A stretch of 64,000 bases of DNA from Microbacterium sp. oral taxon 186 str. F0373 (lineage in GTDB: Bacteria > Actinomycetota > Actinomycetes > Actinomycetales > Microbacteriaceae), in assembly GCF_000411455.1 (NCBI RefSeq), contig NZ_KE150457.1, positions 1,948,023 through 2,012,022 of the forward strand. Direction: 5' to 3'. The position numbers and the translations under genes are program-made. A model generated the notes under the pieces. The model ran no database searches and was not told the DNA's origin. It saw only the letters and a program-made list of their open reading frames with translations. Positions 39,034-47,287 of the stretch are shown one piece after another. Every line of letters begins with the position of its first letter. Within the stretch, counting starts at the first letter, position 1.

Positions 39034-40287
39034 TCAACCGAGCTTGGCGGCGATCGAGTCGGCCATCTGGGTCCACTGGGCGGCGGGGTCGCCGCCGCCC
39101 TTGATCAGGGCGGCCTCCGTCTTGCCCCAGTCGTCCCACACCGAGCCCATCTGCGGGATCGACGGCATCGGCACCGCGTTCGCGCCGACCTTGGCGAAGC
39201 CGGCGACGATCGGGTCGGACTTGGCGGCGTCGAACGCGGCGGTCAGTGCCGGGGGACGCCCGCCGGCCTTGAAGAGAGCCGTCTGCACGTCGGCGGTGGC
39301 GATGTAGTTCACGAGGAACTCGTTCGCGATCAGCGCGTTGGCGCTCTTCGCGCTCACGAAGAACGTCTGCACGCCGGCGAAGGGCTGTGCGTCACCGCCG
39401 CCCGCCGTCGGAATCGCGTCGACCGCGACGTCGATGCCGGCCTTCTGGGCGTCGGCGACGTTCCACGGGCCGGTGAGGAAGTACGGCGACTTGCCGGCGT
39501 TGAAGGCTTCCTTGGCCAGGTCGCCGGAGAGGTTGAGGTTCAGCACCTTGGTGCCGGTGTCTCCCTGCGCGGTGAGCCACGCGGCGAACTTCTGCCCGCC
39601 CTCGTCGCCGATCGTCAGCTTGCTCGCGTCGTACGAACCATCGGCGTTGCGTCCGAAGACCGAGGTGCCGAAGGACGTCTGGAACGGGTACAGGTGGTAC
39701 GGGTCGGACGCCTGCGGGTCCAGGCCCACGACGAACGGGTACTCCGTGCCGGCGGCGCGGCCCTTCGTGATCATCTCGTCGTAGGTGGCCGGGGTGGAGT
39801 CGGCCAGCGCGGTGTTGCGCAGCACGGCGATGTTCTCGATGGCGTACGGAAGGCCGTAGGTCTTGCCGTCGTAGGTGACCGCCTCGATGGCGACCTTCTC
39901 GAAGTCGGCTGCCTTGTCGCCCAGTTCGACCGGCGCCACGATTCCGTCCTTGACGAACGCGCCGATCCAATCGTGCCCGCCGATCGTGATGTCGGGTCCC
40001 TTGCCCGTAGGCACCTGTGCGGTGAACTCGTCGCGGATCTTGCCGTAGTCCTTGACGACGAGGTTGACCTTGACGCCCTTCTCCTGCTCGAACTTCTTCG
40101 CCACATCCTCGAGCGCTCGAGCACGGTCGGCGTCGACCCACACGGTCAGCTCGCCGCTGGTGGCGGCCTGTGCGTCGCCGCTGGTCGTCGGTTGTGCGGT
40201 CGTACTGCCGGAGCAGCCGGCGAGCGCCAGGATGCCGGACGCCACGAGCAGTCCGAGGGCGACGGCGCCCTTCTTCTTCACCTTCAT
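39034..40287 (-). CDS. Maltose/maltodextrin-binding lipoprotein
   Basis: A 417-residue extracytoplasmic solute-binding protein. It has a Lys-rich signal peptide and lipobox LAGC with Cys25, then a MalE-like core: ELTVWVDADRARALEDVAKKFEQEKGVKV, GGHDWIGAFVKDG, and GLPYAIENIAVLRN. It captures maltodextrins at the cell surface for MalFG. First gene of the transporter/amylase operon, divergent from a LacI regulator whose paired operators overlap the promoter region. Residues 25-45 are a Ser/Thr/Gln-rich tether. Confidence 0.93.
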   Translation of the reverse strand: MKVKKKGAVALGLLVASGILALAGCSGSTTAQPTTSGDAQAATSGELTVWVDADRARALEDVAKKFEQEKGVKVNLVVKDYGKIRDEFTAQVPTGKGPDITIGGHDWIGAFVKDGIVAPVELGDKAADFEKVAIEAVTYDGKTYGLPYAIENIAVLRNTALADSTPATYDEMITKGRAAGTEYPFVVGLDPQASDPYHLYPFQTSFGTSVFGRNADGSYDASKLTIGDEGGQKFAAWLTAQGDTGTKVLNLNLSGDLAKEAFNAGKSPYFLTGPWNVADAQKAGIDVAVDAIPTAGGGDAQPFAGVQTFFVSAKSANALIANEFLVNYIATADVQTALFKAGGRPPALTAAFDAAKSDPIVAGFAKVGANAVPMPSIPQMGSVWDDWGKTEAALIKGGGDPAAQWTQMADSIAAKLG

Positions 40288-40425
40288 CGGTGTGCCTCTC
40301 TCTGGGATCACAGGGGGAGAGGGGCCGTAGCTCGGCTGCTCCGCCGCCCTGTCGTGATGTCGCACCGGGTGCGAACGCCTCCATTGTGCGGTCGAAAAGC
40401 GCGCGATCACGGGTTCGTTATGGAA

Positions 40426-40441
40426 CTGTGACCGATTACAG
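40426..40441. promoter_or_regulatory. LacI-type operator 1
   Basis: CTGTGACCGATTACAG is an imperfect palindrome (CTGTRA..TYACAG) of LacI type. It is paired with a near-identical copy 24 bp downstream in the malE-like/lacI divergent region. Confidence 0.7.
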
Positions 40442-40449
40442 TCATTGGA

Positions 40450-40465
40450 CTGTGATCGGTTACAG
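40450..40465. promoter_or_regulatory. LacI-type operator 2
   Basis: CTGTGATCGGTTACAG has the same half-sites as operator 1, 24 bp away centre to centre. The regulator gene 55 bp downstream is the obvious ligand, with autoregulation likely. Confidence 0.7.
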
Positions 40466-40505
40466 TGAAGGGTGCTGTTGTGGCCGGATTCGTTGTAGAC
40501 ACCGG

Positions 40506-40511
40506 TAGAGT
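40506..40511 (+). promoter_or_regulatory. Possible -10 element for LacI regulator
   Basis: TAGAGT lies eight bases before GTG 40520, slightly longer than the usual leaderless spacing here. Confidence 0.35.
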
Positions 40512-40519
40512 CGGCTCTC

Positions 40520-41533
40520 GTGACACCCAGCGATGTGCCGAAGAAGCCGACCATCCGCGACGTCGCCGCCGCGGCCGGCGTCTCGTACGGAACGGTCTCG
40601 CGCGTGCTCAACGGAGGGCACTGGGTGTCGCCCGAAGCCCGCGCCGCCGTCGATGCCGCGATCGTCTCCACGGGCTACACGACCAATCAGGCTGCGCGCA
40701 GCCTCGCGACCGGAAAGACCGGCTCGCTCGCGTTCCTGCTCACCGAGTCCCAGCACGTCCTGCTGTCGGATCCGAACATGGCGCTGCTGCTGCGAGGGGC
40801 GACCGATGCGGTCTCCGAGCGCGGGATGACGCTCGTGCTCCTCATCGCCGACACCGAGCGCGAACAGGCCAACGCGGCCCGATACGTGCGCGCCGGTCAC
40901 GTCGACGGCGTTCTGCTCGTCTCCTCTCACGAATCCGACGATCTGCTCGGCTCGCTGGTGAACGCGGGCGTGCCGACCGTGTGCTCGGGCATCCCGCTGT
41001 GGGAAGGGCGCACCGTTGCGCACGTCGCCATCGACGAGGTCGGCTCGGCACGCACCATGACGCGGCATCTCATGGATGGCGGGCACCGCCGCATCGCGCT
41101 GATCACCGGACCGCTCGACACCCCCAGCGGCCGCTTCCGCCTCGACGGCTTTCGCGACGAACTCGGCGACCGCTTCGACGGGGACCTCGTCGAAGTGGTG
41201 CCTTTCACCCGTGAGGCCGGCGCGGAGGCGATGGCTCGACTTCTCGAGCGCGCGCCCGACGTCGATGCGGTGTTCGCGGCGAGCGACCTGCTCGCCGTCG
41301 GTGCCGCCCAGACGCTCGCCGCGCAGGGGCGACGCATTCCTCAGGACGTCGCGCTGGCCGGCTTCGACGACTCGGGGCTTGCGGCGGCGCACACGCCGCC
41401 GCTGACCACGATCCGCCAGCCGTGGGCCCAGATCAGCGCCACGATGGTCGAGATGGTGCTGGATGCGATCGCCGGCGGCCATCCGGATGCCGTGGTGCTG
41501 CCCACCACGCTCGTCGTTCGCGAAAGCGCCTGA
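40520..41533 (+). CDS. LacI family regulator of maltodextrin operon
   Basis: A 337-residue protein with the LacI helix-turn-helix and hinge (TIRDVAAAAGVSYGTVSRVLNG, residues about 9-30) and a periplasmic-binding-protein-like effector domain with the family end LAGFDDSGLAAAHTPPLTTIRQP. It represses the divergent binding-protein/permease/GH13 operon through the two nearby operators and is relieved by an oligosaccharide. It starts at GTG 40520. Confidence 0.92.
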   Translation: MTPSDVPKKPTIRDVAAAAGVSYGTVSRVLNGGHWVSPEARAAVDAAIVSTGYTTNQAARSLATGKTGSLAFLLTESQHVLLSDPNMALLLRGATDAVSERGMTLVLLIADTEREQANAARYVRAGHVDGVLLVSSHESDDLLGSLVNAGVPTVCSGIPLWEGRTVAHVAIDEVGSARTMTRHLMDGGHRRIALITGPLDTPSGRFRLDGFRDELGDRFDGDLVEVVPFTREAGAEAMARLLERAPDVDAVFAASDLLAVGAAQTLAAQGRRIPQDVALAGFDDSGLAAAHTPPLTTIRQPWAQISATMVEMVLDAIAGGHPDAVVLPTTLVVRESA

Positions 41534-41595
41534 GAACCTCGCCGACGCACCGACGGCTCGTCGTCACACGCGGGAGCCGGCGGCCCGGCCCGAAC

Positions 41596-41601
41596 TAGAC
41601 T
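41596..41601 (+). promoter_or_regulatory. -10 element for leaderless metS
   Basis: TAGACT is followed by CGTCGG and GTG 41608, with no Shine-Dalgarno sequence. Confidence 0.6.
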
Positions 41602-41607
41602 CGTCGG

Positions 41608-43170
41608 GTGACATCTGGTCAGTCTTTCTACATCACGACGCCGATCTACTACCCGAGCGATCTGCCGCACATCGGGCACGGGTACACGACGGTCGCCGTC
41701 GACACGCTCGCGCGCTGGCACCGCCAGGCGGGCGATGACACGTGGATGCTCACGGGTACCGACGAGCACGGACAGAAGATGCTCCGCGCTGCGGCCGCGA
41801 ACGGTGTGACCCCGCAGGAGTGGGTCGACAAGCTCGTCACCGAGTCGTGGTTCCCGCTGCTGACGACCCTCGACGTCGCCAACGACGACTTCATCCGCAC
41901 GACGCAGCCGCGCCACGAGGAGCGCGTGCAGCAATTCGTGAAGGCGCTCTACGACCGCGGCTACATCTACGCCGGCGAGTACGAGGCTCTGTACTGCGTG
42001 GGCTGTGAGGAGTTCAAACCCGAAGCCGAGATCGTCGACGGCACGGGTGCCTTCGAGGGGCTCAAGGTCTGCGCGATCCACTCGAAGCCGCTGGAGCTGC
42101 TGCAGGAGAAGAACTACTTCTTCAAGCTCAGCGAGTTCCAGGACCGCCTGCTCGAGCTCTACAAGACCGAGCCCGACTTCGTGCGTCCGGAGTCGGCGCG
42201 CAACGAGGTCGTCTCCTTCGTGCGCTCGGGACTGAAGGATCTGTCGATCTCGCGCTCGGCGTTCGACTGGGGCATCACCGTTCCCTGGGATCCGTGGCAC
42301 GTCATCTACGTGTGGGTCGACGCGCTGCTGAACTACGCGACCGCGGTGGGTTACGGCACCGATCCCGTGCAGTTCGAGCGACGGTGGCCGGCATTCCACG
42401 TCGTCGGCAAGGACATCCTCCGCTTCCACGCGGTGATCTGGCCCGCGATGCTGATGGCGGCCGGGCTCGATGTGCCGCGCGGTGTGTTCGCACACGGCTG
42501 GCTGCTCGTCGGCGGGGAGAAGATGTCGAAGTCGAAGCTGACCGGTATCGCCCCGACCGAGATCACCGACGTGTTCGGTTCGGACGCCTACCGCTTCTAC
42601 TTCCTCTCGGCGATCGCGTTCGGTCAGGACGGCTCGTTCTCGTGGGAGGACCTCTCGGCGCGCTACCAGGCCGAGCTCGCGAACGGGTTCGGAAACCTCG
42701 CGTCGCGCACGACGGCGATGATCGAGAAGTACTTCGAGGGCATCGTGCCGCCGCCCGCCGCGTACACGGAGGGCGACCTCGGCATCCAGAAGATCGTGGC
42801 GGATGCCGCGACCGCCGCCGACGCGGCGATCGAGCGCTTCCGACCGGACGAGGCGATCGCCGCGATCTGGACCATCGTCGACGCGCTCAACGGCTACATC
42901 ACCGAGAACGCGCCGTGGGCGCTGGCGAAGGACGACGCCCAGCGCGCGCGCCTCGGGACGGTGCTGTACACGGCCGCGGAGGGTCTGCGTGCGCTCGCGG
43001 TGCTGCTGAGTCCCGTGATGCCGATCGCCACCGAGAAGCTGTGGGTCGCGCTCGGGCACGCGGGGCGTCTGCAGGATCAGCCGCTGCGCGAGGCGGGCGC
43101 GTGGGGGGTGCTCGTCCCCGGCACGAGCGTCAACGGCCTCCAGCCGCTGTTCCCCCGGATCGAACAGTGA
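41608..43170 (+). CDS. metG: Methionine--tRNA ligase
   Basis: A 520-residue class I synthetase. It has the HIGH motif in LPHIGHGYTT near residues 20-24, a zinc/knuckle region with CVGCEEF and a second half lacking the full four-Cys set (short, metS1-like form), and KMSKSKLTG near 305-311. An all-helical anticodon domain ends the protein. No C-terminal tRNA-binding (Trbp111) domain is present, as common in Actinobacteria. It charges tRNA-Met for initiation and elongation. It starts at GTG 41608. Confidence 0.96.
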   Translation: MTSGQSFYITTPIYYPSDLPHIGHGYTTVAVDTLARWHRQAGDDTWMLTGTDEHGQKMLRAAAANGVTPQEWVDKLVTESWFPLLTTLDVANDDFIRTTQPRHEERVQQFVKALYDRGYIYAGEYEALYCVGCEEFKPEAEIVDGTGAFEGLKVCAIHSKPLELLQEKNYFFKLSEFQDRLLELYKTEPDFVRPESARNEVVSFVRSGLKDLSISRSAFDWGITVPWDPWHVIYVWVDALLNYATAVGYGTDPVQFERRWPAFHVVGKDILRFHAVIWPAMLMAAGLDVPRGVFAHGWLLVGGEKMSKSKLTGIAPTEITDVFGSDAYRFYFLSAIAFGQDGSFSWEDLSARYQAELANGFGNLASRTTAMIEKYFEGIVPPPAAYTEGDLGIQKIVADAATAADAAIERFRPDEAIAAIWTIVDALNGYITENAPWALAKDDAQRARLGTVLYTAAEGLRALAVLLSPVMPIATEKLWVALGHAGRLQDQPLREAGAWGVLVPGTSVNGLQPLFPRIEQ

Positions 43171-43178
43171 CGCGTCCC

Positions 43179-43205
43179 GGTCGTTGAGCGACGAGCGAAG
43201 CGAGG
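43179..43205 (+). repeat. REP-like intergenic repeat upstream of tatD
   Basis: The stretch begins GGTCGTTGAGCGACGAG and continues CGAAGCGAGG. It resembles a GGTCGTTGAGCG...GCGAAGCGAG palindromic family that I recall from related genomes. It occupies the 47-bp gap between metG and tatD, and the AGGAGGAGG that follows serves as the tatD Shine-Dalgarno sequence. Confidence 0.45.
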
Positions 43206-43217
43206 AGGAGGAACGTC

Positions 43218-44096
43218 ATGACCGATCCGTCGACGTACGTGCGCGTGCGCGAGAAGAGCGCTCGGGACGCTTCCTACCCGCCGGCGCCGGCGCCGCTGCC
43301 CGTGGCCGTGTACGACAACCACACGCATCTCGAGATCGAAGACGGCGAGGGTCTCCCGCTCGATGAGCAGATGCGGCGCGCGGCCGCGGTGAACGTGATC
43401 GGTGCCGTGCAGGCCGGCGGCGACATCGAGTCGAGCCGGTGGTCGGCGTGGGCCGCGGCATCCCACCCCCGCGTGCTCGCGGCGGTGGCGATCCATCCCA
43501 ACGAAGCACCCGCGTATGCCGAGCGGGGCATGCTCGCCGAGGCGATCGCCGTGATCGACGAGCTCGCCGCGCAGCCGCGCGTGCGGGCGATCGGTGAGAC
43601 GGGGCTGGACTTCTTCCGCACCGACGAGGCGGGCCGTCCCGCGCAGTTCGAGAGCTTCGAGGCGCACATCGCGCTGGCGAAGAAGCACGGCATCGCGATG
43701 CAGATCCACGACCGTGACGCACATGACGCCGTGCTCGAGACGCTGGAGCGGGTGGGAGCGCCGGAGCGGACGGTGTTCCACTGCTTCTCCGGCGACCCCG
43801 ACATGGCACGCATCGCCGCCGATCGCGGCTACTGGCTGAGCTTCGCGGGCAACATCACGTTCAAGAACGCGCAGAACCTCCGCGACGCCCTGGCGGTGAC
43901 GCCGCGCGCGCGGATTCTCGTCGAGACGGATGCGCCGTTCCTGACGCCCACGCCGCTGCGTGGTCGGCCGAACGCGCCGTACCTCATCCCGCTGACGGTG
44001 CGCTTCATGGCCGAGGAACTGCGGATGCCGCTCGACGAGTTGTGCGCGCAGTTGGCGGCCAACACGCGCGAGGTCTATGGGTCGTTCGAAGACTGA
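43218..44096 (+). CDS. TatD family metal-dependent hydrolase
   Basis: A 292-residue TIM-barrel hydrolase. Metal ligands are visible in YDNHTHLE (HxH), AIGETGLDFF (Glu), QIHDRDAH and FHCFSG (His) and VETDAPFLTP (Asp). TatD proteins are DNases or phosphodiesterases with roles in DNA repair and tRNA quality control. Position after metG (47 bp) is conserved in many bacteria. It starts at ATG 43218 with AGGAGGAGG upstream. Confidence 0.93.
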   Translation: MTDPSTYVRVREKSARDASYPPAPAPLPVAVYDNHTHLEIEDGEGLPLDEQMRRAAAVNVIGAVQAGGDIESSRWSAWAAASHPRVLAAVAIHPNEAPAYAERGMLAEAIAVIDELAAQPRVRAIGETGLDFFRTDEAGRPAQFESFEAHIALAKKHGIAMQIHDRDAHDAVLETLERVGAPERTVFHCFSGDPDMARIAADRGYWLSFAGNITFKNAQNLRDALAVTPRARILVETDAPFLTPTPLRGRPNAPYLIPLTVRFMAEELRMPLDELCAQLAANTREVYGSFED

Positions 44097-44156
44097 CGGG
44101 CGCCGATCGGCTGAGTCTCGCCCCCGGCATCGCCCGCCGTCCGTCACACTGGGGAT

Positions 44157-44855
44157 ATGGAGTTCGGCGGGGTTCTCCCGGAAGACGCGCCCGATCCGAG
44201 TGTCGGCTCGGAGGCGCGACTGCGCGCCGTCTCGTTCCCGGTCTTCCAATTGCTCCCGCAACCCGCCCTCACTCGTCTGCCGATCACCGGCTTCACGGAG
44301 AGTTCGGGGTGGGCAGGTCACGAAGAGCTGACGGTGGAGTTCTCCTACACACTGTGGCGGTACCCCGAGGATCGCTCCGATCCGCGCAATGAGATCGAAC
44401 TCGACGAGCAGACACGGCGCGCCATCGACGAGGAACCCCCGTGGGGACGACCGGCCTGGCTCGTCGAGCAGGTCCAGCTCTTCCGGTACCCGATGCTGTG
44501 GAGTGCCGTCCGCACGGCGTGGCAGGCGTCGCCCGACCCGGAGAGGCACGCGCTCGCCCCGTTGCTCGTCGATCACACCAATGACGTGCTGCGCAACGTC
44601 TACCGCGAAGAGCTGGGTCTGCCCGCGGTTCCCACGAGTTTTCCGGATGCCGGCCGCTGGCGCGCGACGCCGACGGTCGTGGCCCGGGCGTCGCTCACCG
44701 TCGACGGCCGGGACTGTTCCGGCCTGCAGATCGACACCGACCCGTTCGTCTACGCGTGCGGCTTCCGTGCCGACGAGAGTGTCGTCTGCACGATCGTGCT
44801 GCCTCGGGACAGCCTGCCGTTTCTCCACCTGGAGATCACGACCCTCCAACGATGA
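44157..44855 (+). CDS. Conserved hypothetical protein (232 aa)
   Basis: A soluble protein with no signal peptide or membrane helix. It is beta-rich at both ends with a central helical part (PERHALAPLLVDHTNDVLRNVYREELGL). The C-terminal strand region contains FVYACGFRADESVVCTIVLPRD. I recognise no domain. ATG 44157 has only a weak CACACT hexamer six bases upstream. It is flanked by tatD on the same strand, 60 bp away, and by a convergent MFS gene. Confidence 0.65.
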   Translation: MEFGGVLPEDAPDPSVGSEARLRAVSFPVFQLLPQPALTRLPITGFTESSGWAGHEELTVEFSYTLWRYPEDRSDPRNEIELDEQTRRAIDEEPPWGRPAWLVEQVQLFRYPMLWSAVRTAWQASPDPERHALAPLLVDHTNDVLRNVYREELGLPAVPTSFPDAGRWRATPTVVARASLTVDGRDCSGLQIDTDPFVYACGFRADESVVCTIVLPRDSLPFLHLEITTLQR

Positions 44856-44884
44856 GATCGGCACGCGCGGACGATCATGCGCCG

Positions 44885-46171
44885 TTACCGCGGATCCTCG
44901 GAACCGTCGTCCGTCTCTGCCAGCACCGGCTTCGCCGCGGCGATCGATGAGATCGAGCGCCAGACGAGGATGAGCGTCAACGCCGAGCCTCCGAACGCGA
45001 ACCACCAGGGCGCCGTCAGTCCCCAGGTCTGCGCGATCACCCCGCCCAGCGCCTGGCCGATCACGAGACCGCCGAAGACGCCGACCATGTTCACCGAGGC
45101 GATGCGTCCCTGCAGTCCGAGTGGCACGAGTCTCTGCCGCACCGTCGTCGAGATCGTTCCCCAGACGAAGGCGTAGAGACCGAAGCCGAACATGATCACG
45201 AACGCGATCACGGGCACCGTCGTGAGAGCGAACGCCAGGTGCATGACGACCTCCAGCGAGAGGCAGACCCGCATCAGCGTCGCGAACGACACATGCTTCT
45301 CGAGCCAGCCGAAGCAGCCGATCGCGACCAGCCCGCCGAGGGCGGAGGCCGTCGTCAGCGCACCGTACCCGACGGGCCCCATGCCGAGATGGTCGGTGGC
45401 GTAGAGGACGAGGATGCCCCACGGCGCCGCCCACGTGACGTTGAAGACGAGGATGATCACGACGAGGGTGCGCACGGGAGGATGCGCGCGCAACCAACGG
45501 AGCCCCTCGCGGATCGGCTGTGCGGGGCGCTCGGCATCAATCTGACCGCGGTCGGGGACCGGTGTGCGTGCGATGCGCGAGATGAGCACGACGGCCAGCG
45601 AGACGCACAGAATCTGTGCGAGGAACGGCCAAAACGTCCCGGCGGCGAACAGGAACGCTCCGAGCGGCGGACCGGCCAGCTGATTGGCCACCAGGTATCC
45701 GGCCTGCATCCGTGCGTTGCCGATCCCGAGGTCTGCGGGGCGCACGAGCATCGGCAGGAGGGTGCTGCCCGCCGAGTCGGCGAACACCTCCGCCGTGCCG
45801 TACAAGAACGCCGCGATCAGCACGAGCCACACCGTGGCGTGCCCGGTCAGGAGGAACACGACGAGGCCCGCCACGACGACGCCGCGCAAGGCATTGGCGA
45901 CCATGACCAAGCGTCGGCGGTCGTGGTGGTCGGCCACCGCCCCGGCGAGCAGTCCGAACAGCAGCCACGGCAGGAACTGCATCATCGCTCCGGCGGCGAC
46001 CAGCAGCGGCGACGAGGTCAGTGACGCGATGAGCAGCGGGGATGCCGACAGTGCGATGCCATCGCCGACGTTGCTCGTCCACGACGACGCCAGGAGCCAC
46101 CGGAAGTCATGTCCGAGCCGGCGCGGCGCGACGATCTCACCGAGGGAGCGACGGGTTCCGAGCGTGGGCAT
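44885..46171 (-). CDS. MFS transporter (enterobactin exporter EntS/MefA-like)
   Basis: A 428-residue carrier with about twelve helices, beginning with a soluble stretch and LASSWTSNVGDGIALSASPLL, typical of the MFS_3 (EntS/tetracycline-like) drug and siderophore exporters. The loop DHHDRRRLVMVANALRG follows helix 2. The substrate is unknown. It starts at ATG 46171, with TACGAT six bases upstream. The 159-bp gap to the LacI gene holds a small GCCCG/CGGGC hairpin. Confidence 0.85.
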   Translation of the reverse strand: MPTLGTRRSLGEIVAPRRLGHDFRWLLASSWTSNVGDGIALSASPLLIASLTSSPLLVAAGAMMQFLPWLLFGLLAGAVADHHDRRRLVMVANALRGVVVAGLVVFLLTGHATVWLVLIAAFLYGTAEVFADSAGSTLLPMLVRPADLGIGNARMQAGYLVANQLAGPPLGAFLFAAGTFWPFLAQILCVSLAVVLISRIARTPVPDRGQIDAERPAQPIREGLRWLRAHPPVRTLVVIILVFNVTWAAPWGILVLYATDHLGMGPVGYGALTTASALGGLVAIGCFGWLEKHVSFATLMRVCLSLEVVMHLAFALTTVPVIAFVIMFGFGLYAFVWGTISTTVRQRLVPLGLQGRIASVNMVGVFGGLVIGQALGGVIAQTWGLTAPWWFAFGGSALTLILVWRSISSIAAAKPVLAETDDGSEDPR

Positions 46172-46177
46172 CCTGAC

Positions 46178-46183
46178 ATCGTA
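46178..46183 (-). promoter_or_regulatory. -10 element for leaderless MFS gene
   Basis: TACGAT on the minus strand is followed by GTCAGG and ATG 46171. Confidence 0.5.
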
Positions 46184-46239
46184 AGGGCGGCCTCCGACGT
46201 ACCTGACTCCTCCTGGATCACGGTGGGCCGGAGGCGGAT

Positions 46240-46255
46240 GCCCGGAAAATCGGGC
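46240..46255 (-). terminator. Possible terminator of hemA-lacI operon
   Basis: GCCCG and CGGGC pair around a 6-nt A/T-rich loop, about 75 bp after the LacI stop. The stem is short, so the call is weak. Confidence 0.25.
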
Positions 46256-46330
46256 GTGGCGCGGGCCGTGTCCGCGATTGTGGAGGAGTTGCGCACGGCG
46301 CTGCGCCGCGACCCCAGCCGGACCCGAGGC

Positions 46331-47287
46331 TCAGCGGGTGGTCGAGCCGCGGACCAGCTCGAACGGCAGCTCGATCGCGCGCGGCGCCTCGCCGGCATCG
46401 AGCGCGGCGAACATCACCTCGGGCGCCTTCTCCGGGTGCAGGCACAGGTGGGTGATTCCCAGGCGGGCGTTCATCTCGCAGTCGATCGTGCACAGCACCA
46501 GCAGTTGCAGATCGCGGGGCATGACGGTGTCGATCTGCTCGAGATGCAGATAGATCTCGGGCCCTTCCTCGCAGTAGGCGAAGACGGCGTCTACGTCGGT
46601 GTCCAGCAGTTCGTGCAGGGCGGGCACGAGCCGTCGGCGCCCGGCATCCACCCGCGCCACGAGCGGCGTGCGGCCGTTGACGGCGCTCCAGGCGAGGTAG
46701 GCGCTCTCGCCGAGCTGGTCGCGCGGCACCTCGCTCTCGTCCACGAGGAAGCCGATGCGCTGCGCTCCGGCCTCCGTGAGGTGGGCGAGTCCGGCGCGGA
46801 CGGCCGCGGCGTAACCGGTGCGGATCGTCAGCACGCCGCCGGGGACGGTGAGGTCGTTCGCCGCGACGGGGATGCCGGCGGCCACCGCATCGCGCAGGAT
46901 CGTGCGGTCGTCGGCCGGATCCGGAAAGTAGAGCGCGTCGATCTGGGCGCCCGACAGCAGGTCGGGACGGCTGTCGGGCAGCACGGTCACGGTGAATCCG
47001 CGCTCGGCTCCGGCCTGCACCAGCGCGTCGAGCTGGCGTGCCCGCTGCAGCGCCCGCCGACCGTCCTGCAGCGAGTTGGCCGCCATCACGAAGCCGATCG
47101 ACATCGTCCGGCCGCTGCGCAGTGCGCTCGCATGCTTGTTCGGGGCGTAGCCGAGCTCAGCGGCCACCGCCTTGATGCGCTCGCGCGTCTCCGCGCTGAG
47201 GTTGCCGCGACCATTGAGGGCCTGGCTGATCGCCGCCGTCGACACCCCCGCCCGCGCGGCGACGTCGCGGAGCGTGACGCGGGTCAT
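46331..47287 (-). CDS. LacI family regulator coupled to hemA
   Basis: A 318-residue protein with HTH TLRDVAARAGVSTAAISQALNG at residues 5-26, hinge, and effector-binding domain. The latter has two unusual Cys-containing stretches (LLVLCTIDCEMNARLGITHLCLH) in place of the usual GFDD motif region. Its ATG overlaps the hemA stop by ATGA, so it is translated with glutamyl-tRNA reductase. LacI regulators normally sense sugars, so a link to tetrapyrrole supply would be unusual. The Cys-rich segment hints at another ligand, but this is speculative. Confidence 0.85.
   Translation of the reverse strand: MTRVTLRDVAARAGVSTAAISQALNGRGNLSAETRERIKAVAAELGYAPNKHASALRSGRTMSIGFVMAANSLQDGRRALQRARQLDALVQAGAERGFTVTVLPDSRPDLLSGAQIDALYFPDPADDRTILRDAVAAGIPVAANDLTVPGGVLTIRTGYAAAVRAGLAHLTEAGAQRIGFLVDESEVPRDQLGESAYLAWSAVNGRTPLVARVDAGRRRLVPALHELLDTDVDAVFAYCEEGPEIYLHLEQIDTVMPRDLQLLVLCTIDCEMNARLGITHLCLHPEKAPEVMFAALDAGEAPRAIELPFELVRGSTTR

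Noticed and set aside
43000..43170. Missing C-terminal tRNA-binding domain of MetRS as a truncation
   Set aside because: The protein ends naturally after the anticodon domain. This short form is normal in Actinobacteria.
46172..46330. Possible small gene between the MFS and LacI genes
   Set aside because: Short frames exist, but none has a start signal, a recognisable protein or codon use better than chance.
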